Source: Duganella sp. CF458
GTDB lineage: Bacteria > Pseudomonadota > Gammaproteobacteria > Burkholderiales > Burkholderiaceae_D
Direction of reading: 5' to 3'
DNA: 64,000 bases
Assembly: GCF_900113115.1 (NCBI RefSeq)
Contig: NZ_FOOF01000017.1
Span: 1-64,000 of the forward strand
This document shows positions 35,329-42,662 of this stretch, piece by piece. The translations under genes were made by a program, and so were the position numbers. Every line of letters starts with the position of its first letter. The first letter of the stretch is position 1. Below the pieces are notes generated by a model. It was not told where the DNA came from. It made no database searches and was given only the letters and a program-made list of their open reading frames with translations.

Positions 35329-35841
35329 ATGAATCTAACGAACGTAAACAAATTTTTTGTGATGATTAGTATGGCCGTGTTTGGGACCAACATGGCATAT
35401 GCGGAATCTCCAGCGATCTGCCAACAGATAGCAAAAGAGAAACACCCCGTTGCATACTTGCTTGATGCCAAGGGAAACATAATTGAAGACGCTGTAAACC
35501 TCGGGAGTGTCGCCTACAAGTATCAGAACACGGGTCACTTCACGATACCGACTGACTATAAAATCGTTCTTGCACCGGCAAGGCTACAAATCACGAACTG
35601 TCGAGCTGATTGCCTCGTGCTTAAAGAAGTGGCTCCTATGTGCAAAAACGCGAAGACATATAGCGTAAGCTACGTAATGACCGATCGGAATAGTCCCGCG
35701 GATCAAGGATGGCTTCCATGGAAGCTAGACGAAAGTGCGGGTGTATTCGTGGTTGAAGACCCCTCGTCTGATTATGACGTCGTTGTCAACTATAAGTTCA
35801 AACCGCGTGTAACCGGTGAGCTGTACAACCCGAAAAAGTAA
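35329..35841 (+). CDS. Periplasmic candidate immunity protein
   Basis: 170 residues from the ATG at 35329, just after the effector's stop; a TTG at 35317 would overlap it. Signal peptide about 1-25 (FFVMISMAVFGTNMAYA). The mature part has five cysteines (CQQIAKE, NCRADC, MCKNAK) that could form disulfides, and beta-strand patterns. Not recognised. Position right behind a periplasm-acting effector, plus export, fits an immunity protein that blocks the hydrolase. The code is AT-rich like the effector. Confidence 0.65.
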   Translation: MNLTNVNKFFVMISMAVFGTNMAYAESPAICQQIAKEKHPVAYLLDAKGNIIEDAVNLGSVAYKYQNTGHFTIPTDYKIVLAPARLQITNCRADCLVLKEVAPMCKNAKTYSVSYVMTDRNSPADQGWLPWKLDESAGVFVVEDPSSDYDVVVNYKFKPRVTGELYNPKK

Positions 35842-36000
35842 CACCGTTAAAGTCTTACGCGATTAAGCCGATCCAATTTGACATGCTGATTGATTTTTTT
35901 TCATTCGGCGCATACCGGAACTACTTGCGCTTGATTATGACATGATGGCCGGGTATTAATGTGACTTAGGTCCAGGCTGGCCTTCATCGTATCCGCAAGC

Positions 36001-36160
36001 TTTGCCCGCTCCGGCTTGGCCTACGATTTCGAGAACGGCGTTCCTTTGACGGTCGGTGCACATATGGGCGAGACAACGATTGAAGCCGTGCAGATTCGCT
36101 TGAACGGTCGCGACGTGGAACTGGCCATCTTTTTGAGCAATGCGACCAAGCGCCCGCAAA
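36001..36160 (+). pseudogene. Truncated 5' copy of the gene at 37561
   Basis: About 160 bases match 37612-37771 with roughly 90% identity by eye, including long exact stretches (for example ACGATTTCGAGAACGGCG and the TTCGCTTGAACGGTCGCGA tract). They correspond to the start of the mature protein encoded at 37561 (YDFENGVPLTVGAH...). The copy has no complete reading frame; matching ends at CCGCAA. The rest of the gene-poor stretch 35842-36226 shows nothing else beyond a T-rich tract near 35890-35900. Confidence 0.85.
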
Positions 36161-36226
36161 TCAAATATCGCCATCGGGATTAAAGAGAAGGTCAATGAAA
36201 ATGGATCGACGAGATAAGGGTTGAGA

Positions 36227-36700
36227 ATGCGAATCACGAAAAACTTGATTATTGGAATATTTATTCTTGCCTTATATTCGACAGCCATAGCTGGGTCACA
36301 AGAAGGTCCGTACGTAATATGGGTCAATTTATCCGCCAATTCTCATGTAGACGAAGTTGTTCAGAATCATTTGGATTCAAAAGATCGTTGTGATAACCCG
36401 ACCATGTTAGTCAAGGCACCTCCGGAATGGATTTCAAAAGACCTCATTCGTGACGCGCTGATAAACTCGAACAAAGGCTCGGTCAGGCAACTACAAAAGC
36501 TGATCCAGCGTCGATACAGTAATATAATTACCAAGGGGTTTGATGGAGTTTTAATATACGATGACAAACCCAAGCCTAAGTTTTCCATCTTAATCAACGG
36601 ATGGGAGACGGTTGATCGTGTGAAGCCAAAGAACGAAAGCGACGACTCTCTTTGGGAAGGCTTTTGTTCCGCACTTCCGCCAATAACGCGCCCAATTTGA
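36227..36700 (+). CDS. Exported island protein, paralogue A
   Basis: 157 residues from the ATG at 36227, preceded by AAGGG at 6-nt spacing. Signal peptide MRITKNLIIGIFILALYSTAIAG. The mature protein has a GPYVIWVNLSANSHVDEVV start, PPEWISKDLIRDALI in the centre, GFDGVLIYDD, and ends in WEGFCSALPPITRP. Two cysteines (DRCDNP, GFCSAL). It is homologous along its length to the next gene. Unrecognised family; a periplasmic immunity role is inferred from location in the effector island. Confidence 0.7.
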   Translation: MRITKNLIIGIFILALYSTAIAGSQEGPYVIWVNLSANSHVDEVVQNHLDSKDRCDNPTMLVKAPPEWISKDLIRDALINSNKGSVRQLQKLIQRRYSNIITKGFDGVLIYDDKPKPKFSILINGWETVDRVKPKNESDDSLWEGFCSALPPITRPI

Positions 36701-36731
36701 ACTTCACACAACGTTCCTTACTTTATTATCT

Positions 36732-37202
36732 GTGAAAAATCCTCTATTTATATTTCTTTATTTTCTCCTCATTGCAAATGCAAGTGCTGGCGCGGCAGGC
36801 GGTCCTTATGTTGCCTGGATCAATCTCTCCCAAAATACAAGCATTGACCAGATGATAGAATCGAGGATAGCATCGGGCAGCAACTGTAATTACCCGGGCT
36901 TGGTTATCGTTTCAGTTCCCGAATGGATTTCTAAGGATATCGTTAAAAGTGCAATAGTGGAGAAAGATAAGAAATCGCTCCGAATATTAAAAGCAAAACT
37001 AAGGAAGCATCATAGCAGCTTAATTTCCGACGGATTTGACGGACTAATTTCCTACGAGGAAACAAACACCCGGAAATTTTCGGCTGCGGCATTAGTGTGG
37101 CCAAAGGTAATCAGTGAAGAGGTGGCACCGCGTTCAAGCGAAAAGGCGCTGTGGGACCTATTTTGTAGCCTGATTCCACCAGTTGGTAGGTCAGGCCTCT
37201 AA
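36732..37202 (+). CDS. Exported island protein, paralogue B
   Basis: 156 residues from a GTG start. Signal peptide MKNPLFIFLYFLLIANASA. It shares with paralogue A the pattern GPYVAWINLSQNTSIDQMI, VPEWISKDIVKSAIV, GFDGLISYEE and LWDLFCSLIPPVGR, including both cysteines, at roughly one third identity or more. The divergence suggests either old duplication or repeated acquisition. No SD is obvious, so expression may depend on coupling from upstream. Confidence 0.7.
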   Translation: MKNPLFIFLYFLLIANASAGAAGGPYVAWINLSQNTSIDQMIESRIASGSNCNYPGLVIVSVPEWISKDIVKSAIVEKDKKSLRILKAKLRKHHSSLISDGFDGLISYEETNTRKFSAAALVWPKVISEEVAPRSSEKALWDLFCSLIPPVGRSGL

Positions 37203-37348
37203 GGTAAGTCGAACGAGGGCTGCCACATCTCTAACAGCAAAGTTCCCGGCAGAGTGGAAATCAAACCCGCACACACCGATCCGCCCTGCGGCCGTGCAGC
37301 TGAGTCAGAACAATAGCAATTAATTTGAGCCTTCGTGCGAATCTCCTA

Positions 37349-37564
37349 GTGAAAATCACTGCATCAGCCCTGCTTGCCTTGTCCGCAATGCCCTCGTTGG
37401 CCGGAACACGCTCGGGGCCACACCTCATTTGTGTAAAACTGGGTCAGAGCCAGCATGGCTGGAAAACCGTTGTCAGATCGCCGCTTCCAAAGAACGCTTC
37501 AGAATCCAAGCGATGGAGTGAGTTCCGCATGTTCGTCCCACGTATCAGGCGGACAATCCGATGA
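37349..37564 (+). pseudogene. Exported island protein, paralogue C, internally deleted
   Basis: A short frame with a signal peptide (KITASALLALSAMPSLAG), the family start (SGPHLICVKLGQS) and then directly the family end (SKRWSEFRMFVPRIRR). The central about 80 residues with EWISKD and GFDG, and both conserved cysteines, are missing, so it is best read as a decayed third copy. The GTG at 37349 gives a normal signal peptide; the frame is also open from a TTG at 37325. Its stop overlaps the ATG of the next gene (ATGA), which may keep the remnant useful for translational coupling. Confidence 0.6.
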
Positions 37565-39312
37565 AATTCAATGGCGCGCTTTCGATAGCGCTGATGTTGT
37601 CAGCGTGCTGTTTCGCCCGCTTGGGCTTTGCTTACGATTTCGAGAACGGCGTTCCTTTGACGGTCGGCGCACATCTGGGCGAGGCAAGGATTGAAGCTGT
37701 GCAGATTCGCTTGAACGGTCGCGACGTGGAACTCGCCATCTCTTTGAGCAATGCGACCAAGCATCCGCAATACGCAGGCTTCTATGCTGTGACGCCCCTG
37801 TTCGGCTACCTGGGCGAGGGCGAAGAACATGCGGACAAGACCTTCCACGATTTGAAGGCGTTCCAGGATGGAGAATCGCTACGCGTAATCAACACTCAAC
37901 GTGCCTATTTTCTCGGGCAGGATGTCACCCATGTTCTGCGCAAGGCAGGCATTGGTCCGATTTACTCGAATGAGATCCATTGGAAAAAGCTCGCGAAACT
38001 GCCGTCGCTGCAGAATATTCGGGTAGAGAACTGGCAAAGCCAGGTGTCCTTCGGGTGGAGTGCGAGGATTGCGCCAGAATCGATGGCGGTTGAAACAGTC
38101 TCTTATGCGGCCCTGCCCCAGTTCGGAATAGAGTCGCTTGATTCCGACAACTTCTTGCATCTGGTGCAGCAGCATTGTGGCAATCCTGAGGAATTGAAGG
38201 GCTTAGTCCAACGCGCTGCGCCTGAGGAAACGGGTGTGCTGGCAGAGGTCTTTCAATTTCCGCTGCCCTTCCTGCAAATGAAAGACGCGCGCATAACGAT
38301 CGAAAAACCTAAAAGCCGATGGATGCATTCGCGCGCGATTGCTGCCGTGGCATGCGGTTACGACGGAGAAATCGATTTACCTTCAGATGGCGTGATCAAG
38401 AGCGCCAACAACTCCATCTCCGTCCTGGTAGTGTCATTGCTGCCAAGCGCGCCCGCTGATGAGAGCCGTGCAATGCCAACGTTGCACTACGAAGTGGGCA
38501 AAGTCGCCTTTGCCGAAGACGTCGATCACATTCAGATCCTCAGCAAGCCGCAAGTGGGAATCAAAGTCCTACCGGGAGGGCATACGTGGCCACTCCTTCA
38601 GCTCGACGAAGATGGGCGGATCTATGCGGGGAGTACCGCAATCGATCCTGTATCTGGCGAGCCCACCGTTCCGTTCAGGGCAGATACGCGCGATAAAGTG
38701 CTGTTCCCCAACGATCTTGCAATAACGCCGACATGCAATGGCTACAAGATACGCCATCGTCAGTCGCAGTGCTCCTTGCCCTACAAGAGCCTTGGCGCCC
38801 CAAGTGGCAGGTCTCCATTCGAGGCGCTCCAAGTTGCCAACATTAAGTTGGCCGCATCGCAAGGCAAGGTGCTAGCCCTCGTCACGAGCTTCCTAAGCGA
38901 CGGCCAGACGTCACAGTATCACGTGCGCTCGATTGACCCGCGAACTTGCAAAGTAAGCCTTACCGCCAAGCTTGGCAATCCGGATTTGCTGGTGGAGCTG
39001 GGGCAGTCCAGACGTGGTGGCTGGTGGATCACGGGTTCCATCGAACAGACTCTCTTGACTTCGCAAGATGGTAGGAAATGGAAGAAGGTCAAACTGCCTG
39101 AGGGGCTTTCGTCGCTGGTGAGCAGCTACGTGGTGGATAGCAAACAAATCTGGCTGGCCGGTGTTCTCGATAGCTCCGACGAGTATCCCAACCTGCTTGT
39201 TTACTCCGCCGATGGCGGTGCCAGCTGGACCAATTTGAAGAAGAACGATCCCCTGCTTGCGAAAGTGCCAGCCGGTTGGCTGGAAGGGCAAAAACGTAAA
39301 GTAGCCCAATAA
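37561..39312 (+). CDS. Large exported protein of the effector island (DUF4424-like start, propeller-like end)
   Basis: 583 residues with signal peptide MKFNGALSIALMLSACCFARLGFA. The N-terminal about 230 residues resemble DUF4424-type periplasmic proteins (VQIRLNGRDVELAISLSNATKHPQ, FPLPFLQ). The C-terminal about 200 residues contain BNR/YCF48-like propeller strands (LLTSQDGRKWKKVKLP, LLVYSADGGASWTNLK). GC content is back to normal, unlike the preceding genes. A broken 5' copy lies 1.6 kb upstream. It may be an envelope immunity or accessory protein of the island; function unknown. Confidence 0.7.
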   Translation: MKFNGALSIALMLSACCFARLGFAYDFENGVPLTVGAHLGEARIEAVQIRLNGRDVELAISLSNATKHPQYAGFYAVTPLFGYLGEGEEHADKTFHDLKAFQDGESLRVINTQRAYFLGQDVTHVLRKAGIGPIYSNEIHWKKLAKLPSLQNIRVENWQSQVSFGWSARIAPESMAVETVSYAALPQFGIESLDSDNFLHLVQQHCGNPEELKGLVQRAAPEETGVLAEVFQFPLPFLQMKDARITIEKPKSRWMHSRAIAAVACGYDGEIDLPSDGVIKSANNSISVLVVSLLPSAPADESRAMPTLHYEVGKVAFAEDVDHIQILSKPQVGIKVLPGGHTWPLLQLDEDGRIYAGSTAIDPVSGEPTVPFRADTRDKVLFPNDLAITPTCNGYKIRHRQSQCSLPYKSLGAPSGRSPFEALQVANIKLAASQGKVLALVTSFLSDGQTSQYHVRSIDPRTCKVSLTAKLGNPDLLVELGQSRRGGWWITGSIEQTLLTSQDGRKWKKVKLPEGLSSLVSSYVVDSKQIWLAGVLDSSDEYPNLLVYSADGGASWTNLKKNDPLLAKVPAGWLEGQKRKVAQ

Positions 39313-39314
39313 GC

Positions 39315-39338
39315 GGCTGGCGCGAGGCAGCGCCAGCC
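39315..39338. terminator. Hairpin between convergent genes
   Basis: Perfect 9-bp stem GGCTGGCGC / GCGCCAGCC with loop GAGGCA, in the 37-bp gap between two converging genes. No T run on either side, so termination strength is uncertain. Confidence 0.5.
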
Positions 39339-39349
39339 AGCGCCGGGCG

Positions 39350-40204
39350 TCATGCGCCCGTCGCAGTTTTCTCAAGCTTGCTGCGGCTGTATACGCGGCA
39401 TTCGTTTTTCTTCCAGCGGCCTTCGCACACACGAATACGGCAGCGGGCTGCGTCCTGCTTGCCCTGCTTCTTGCATTGATCGAGCGCCTTCGACAAGGAG
39501 ACGCGGGCGTTCACCGACGTATCGTACTTGGCGTGCGCAACCAGGGCCGCAAGAAGCTGCAGGTCATTCTCCTCTTCCGCGGATGGCGGCGTGGCGTCTG
39601 GCTCGGACTCCTTGGCTGGCTTTTCCTTCACTGGCTTGCGCGCGGCCTTCGGCGCTGCAGGTTTGGCAGCGACAGGCGTACCGCTCTCCAACATCTGCTT
39701 CAACGATTCTTTCGGCTTGGGGCCGACGGGCGGCGGAGCTTCATCAATGATGGCCGCGGCTTGCGGCGTGGGCGCATTCAATGCGGCGAGCGGCGAATTG
39801 TCGGCGGGCGGCAAAGTCTCCGCTGCTACTGCCCCGGCAGCAGCCGGCGCACTGGCTGCAACCGCTGCTGCGACTGGCGCGGCCGGGGCTGGGGCTGGGG
39901 CTGGGGCTGGGGCTGGGGCTGGGGCTGGCGCGGGTGCAGCAGCCAGCGTAGCGGCAGCCGGTTCGCTATCGCCGAAGGACATGAACGCCAAGGCGACGCC
40001 GATCACCAGCACGCTGACGCCCCCGGCAATCAAATGTTTGCGGCGCGGCGCTTCCGCTGCCGGTGGTTCGAACGCGGCCGCCGGCGCCGCAGGTTGATTC
40101 TCTAGAGCATTTTGCTGCTCAGCCGTAAGCAGGCTTGGACGGCCTGCCGGTTTCCGGGTTTCGTTACTGGATGACAATGGATTACTCCTGGCAAAGGTTA
40201 TCAT
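39350..40204 (-). CDS. Single-pass membrane protein with Ala/Pro stalk, T6SS-linked
   Basis: 284 residues. An N-terminal cytoplasmic part (about 55 residues) is followed by one membrane helix (HLIAGGVSVLVIGVALAFMSF), an (Ala-Pro)n stalk encoded by a GGGGCT hexamer array, a Lys/Pro-rich stretch, and a small C-terminal domain with four cysteines (DQCKKQGKQDAARCRIRVCEGRWKKNECRVY). Not recognised. It is divergent from the M15/tssM operon across a 194-bp regulatory gap, so it may belong to the T6SS. A role in the periplasm is likely from topology only. Confidence 0.7.
   Translation of the reverse strand: MITFARSNPLSSSNETRKPAGRPSLLTAEQQNALENQPAAPAAAFEPPAAEAPRRKHLIAGGVSVLVIGVALAFMSFGDSEPAAATLAAAPAPAPAPAPAPAPAPAPAAPVAAAVAASAPAAAGAVAAETLPPADNSPLAALNAPTPQAAAIIDEAPPPVGPKPKESLKQMLESGTPVAAKPAAPKAARKPVKEKPAKESEPDATPPSAEEENDLQLLAALVAHAKYDTSVNARVSLSKALDQCKKQGKQDAARCRIRVCEGRWKKNECRVYSRSKLEKTATGA
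39885..39926. repeat. Hexanucleotide tandem repeat (GGGGCT)x7
   Basis: Seven perfect copies of GGGGCT, encoding the (Ala-Pro)n stalk of the minus-strand membrane protein. Because the unit is 6 nt, copy-number change would alter stalk length without shifting the frame. Confidence 0.9.
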
Positions 40205-40229
40205 TAATATACTTTACCTATGGAAAAAG

Positions 40230-40277
40230 GTGCGCACTCTAGGGCAAATCGCATTTGACGGGGGTGCGCACGATTGA
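40230..40277. promoter_or_regulatory. Paired GTGCGCAC palindromes upstream of the T6SS plus-strand operon
   Basis: Two identical 8-nt palindromes GTGCGCAC (40230-40237, 40264-40271) lie 34 nt apart in the divergent region. The second continues as GCGCACGATTGA (40266-40277), the same 12-mer as upstream of tssK (58629-58640). TTGAAA (40274-40279) with TATCAG 17 nt on could be a promoter for the plus-strand operon. Confidence 0.5.
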
Positions 40278-40398
40278 AATCCAGGCAAAAGCGGATTATC
40301 AGAACTTCAAGATATACTTTCCCGCAAATAATTTATTGCTAAGGCGACACACGCCCGCGATGTTATCAAATTAGTAATTTAGATTCCAGGGGTCAATT

Positions 40399-41238
40399 GT
40401 GGTGGTCGTCGCCGTCGTGCTGTATTTCCTGCTGGCTTGCGCGCTGAGCTGGATGGTCCTGTTCCCTGCTGGGCGGGCCTATGTCTCGCGCCGCCTGGAG
40501 TTGGTAGGCAGCCGTTTCCAGCGCGGCGTACAAAACTTTGCGCGCCGTGGCGGCGAGCAGGCAGGCGCATTGGGGTCGGAATCGGCAATGGCCATGCGCC
40601 AGGGCGGCAACTTCCTGCGTGAGCACAAATGGACCGCGATTGCAGCGCTGGTGATCATGCTGCTGCCGGCGGGCGTTGCATGGATGGCGAGCAGCCGCAC
40701 CATGGTGGGCGGCTTTGATGCGCCGGTGCGCGAGGCGAACCAGCAGGTATCGGCACTGCTGCAAGGCGAGCAGCTTGTGCCGCCGCCCTCCCTGCCGCCG
40801 ATGTTGTTCATGACGCCGGAAGTGGAAGTCGTGCGCCCTAACCTGGTGTCGGCAAGCCGCGACTGGGCCCTGCTGGATAAGGAATATTCGCAGCGCTTGC
40901 TGCAGGCGTTCCGCATCATGAAGGAGCGCCATGGTTATGACATGGCCATCCTGGAGGGCTACCGCAGCCCCGAGCGCCAGGACGCGCTGGCGGCACAAGG
41001 CAGCAACGTGACCAACGCAAAAGCCTTCCAGAGCTGGCACCAATACGGCCTGGCCGCCGACTGCGCTTTCCTGCGCGACGGCAAGCTGGTGATCTCGGAG
41101 CGCGACCCTTGGGCCATGCGCGGTTACCAGTTGTTTGGTGAAGTGGCGGAGAGCTTGGGCCTGACCTGGGGCGGCCGCTGGAAGATGATGGATTTCGGCC
41201 ATACGGAGTTGCGTGTGGACGGCGTGAGAAAGAAATAG
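40399..41238 (+). CDS. T6SS-associated M15 family peptidase (VanY/TagX-like)
   Basis: 279 residues from a GTG start with AGGGG upstream. Two membrane helices are visible (about 2-22 and about 78-97). The periplasmic part ends in an M15 peptidase domain: ILEGYRSPERQ, SWHQYGLAADCAF (zinc-site SxHxxGxAxD, about residues 213-225) and WGGRWKMMDFGHTEL (second zinc His, about 255-269). Relatives cut peptidoglycan peptides; the Acinetobacter T6SS protein TagX is an M15 L,D-endopeptidase needed for apparatus assembly. Here it is first in the operon with tssM and so likely opens the cell wall for the system. Confidence 0.85.
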   Translation: MVVVAVVLYFLLACALSWMVLFPAGRAYVSRRLELVGSRFQRGVQNFARRGGEQAGALGSESAMAMRQGGNFLREHKWTAIAALVIMLLPAGVAWMASSRTMVGGFDAPVREANQQVSALLQGEQLVPPPSLPPMLFMTPEVEVVRPNLVSASRDWALLDKEYSQRLLQAFRIMKERHGYDMAILEGYRSPERQDALAAQGSNVTNAKAFQSWHQYGLAADCAFLRDGKLVISERDPWAMRGYQLFGEVAESLGLTWGGRWKMMDFGHTELRVDGVRKK

Positions 41239-41259
41239 GAGTTGCGGTGTGAGGCAGGC

Positions 41260-42645
41260 ATGCAGAATTGGATGAAAAGAAGCTTGATGGTGGTCGGCGT
41301 GTTCGGTCTTTGCTGGATTGCGGCCGTCTGGTACTGGCGCACCACCACGCGCATGCCCGACACGAGCGACCTGGCGCTGGCTATGCTGGTCATGCCGCTG
41401 ACGCTTATCGTGGGCATCGTGGTGACGCGGAAAACTTATGCCGCGCCGGATGCGGCGGCCGCAGGTGCGGGCGGCGCGCAGGCGCCAGCAGCCCCGGTGC
41501 AAGCCGGCGAGGCTTCGCAAGTGGCGGCAAACACATCTGATGCTGCCGCACCATGGATGCAGTTCGCCGTTGCCGGTACCGCGCTGCGCATGGCGCACGG
41601 CGATTCGCCGGCTGAACTGGCAGCCGCCATGGCCGAAGGAGACGCACGCCTCGACCTCGATCCTGAGCTCACCGATTTGCAAGGCTTCCCGCTGCTCGCC
41701 GGCCGCGTAGCGGACATAGCCCTGGAGCCGCTGGAAGAATGGCTATCCACCCTGCAGCCGGCTCCGCGCACGCCGTCGGCGCAGCACATGCGTGCCATGG
41801 CGCTGGGCGGCGATATCGCAATCAACCTCGCTTCGCGCGCCACAGCATCCGGTGGCGAAAGCGTGCTGCAACTGCTTCCTCTCCTGCCGCCGGACTGGCC
41901 GGCCACCACCCAGGTATTGGCTACGCGCTGGCTTGAACACGCCGTCATCGAAGCTGGCTGGCCGCGCGAGCGTCTGCTTGTCCGCCAGCCCGCTGCGGCG
42001 GCGCATGCTTCCGCAACTTCCGCACCGCCGGCTCCGTCAACGCCACTTGCCGCGCTGCGCGCAGTGTCGGCCCAGGCGGCGGATGCCAAGGCGCCGGCAC
42101 TCAACCTGCTGCTTGCGTGCGGCTCCGATATCGATGCCGATGCCATCGAACACCTGGCCATCAACGGCAAGCTGTATGGTGCGCGCAATCCAAATGGCCG
42201 CATGCCGGCGGAAGGCGCGGCAGGCATCCTGCTGCACGCGCGAGCAGAAGCGGGCGAAGAATTGCGCCTGCTCGCGCTGCACGCGAAGCAGGATGCAACG
42301 CTGCGCGAACTGGCCGAGCAAGCCCTGGCGCATGCCGATGGCGGGCAGCCAGCCTATATTGCCGCCGATACCGATCACCGCGCGGGTCCGATGTCGGACC
42401 TGATGCAATGCGTCGAGGCCGCAGCACCCGGCCTGGATGCCAATACTTCGCTGGCCTGCGTCGGCACAGCCTGCGGCCACACCGGCGCTGTCGGTGCACT
42501 GGCCGCGATAGCGCTGGCCCACGAACACGCCATGCACAGCGGTAGCCTCGCGCTCGCGCTGGCCAACAGCGATCCATCCCAACGTTACGCCTTGCTGGTC
42601 GGCCCGCTTCCGGCCCCGGCAAGTAAAGCGCCATCCCTTAGCTAA
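41260..42645 (+). CDS. Membrane-anchored ketosynthase-like protein, T6SS operon
   Basis: 461 residues from the ATG at 41260 (GAGG upstream; a TTG at 41242 opens the frame earlier). Two membrane helices are at about 8-25 and 38-55, then an Ala-rich linker. The soluble part shows beta-ketoacyl-synthase features: RNPNGRMPAEGAAGILL (about 308-324, like the RDGFVxGEGA motif) and ACGHTGAVGALAAIALA (about 404-420; His407 aligns with the second catalytic His of KAS enzymes). The catalytic Cys segment and first His (AHGTST; here AADTDHRAG) are not recognisable, so it is probably not an active synthase. It lies between the M15 peptidase and tssM. Confidence 0.65.
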   Translation: MQNWMKRSLMVVGVFGLCWIAAVWYWRTTTRMPDTSDLALAMLVMPLTLIVGIVVTRKTYAAPDAAAAGAGGAQAPAAPVQAGEASQVAANTSDAAAPWMQFAVAGTALRMAHGDSPAELAAAMAEGDARLDLDPELTDLQGFPLLAGRVADIALEPLEEWLSTLQPAPRTPSAQHMRAMALGGDIAINLASRATASGGESVLQLLPLLPPDWPATTQVLATRWLEHAVIEAGWPRERLLVRQPAAAAHASATSAPPAPSTPLAALRAVSAQAADAKAPALNLLLACGSDIDADAIEHLAINGKLYGARNPNGRMPAEGAAGILLHARAEAGEELRLLALHAKQDATLRELAEQALAHADGGQPAYIAADTDHRAGPMSDLMQCVEAAAPGLDANTSLACVGTACGHTGAVGALAAIALAHEHAMHSGSLALALANSDPSQRYALLVGPLPAPASKAPSLS

Positions 42646-42662
42646 CCTTGCAAGAGTAAATA

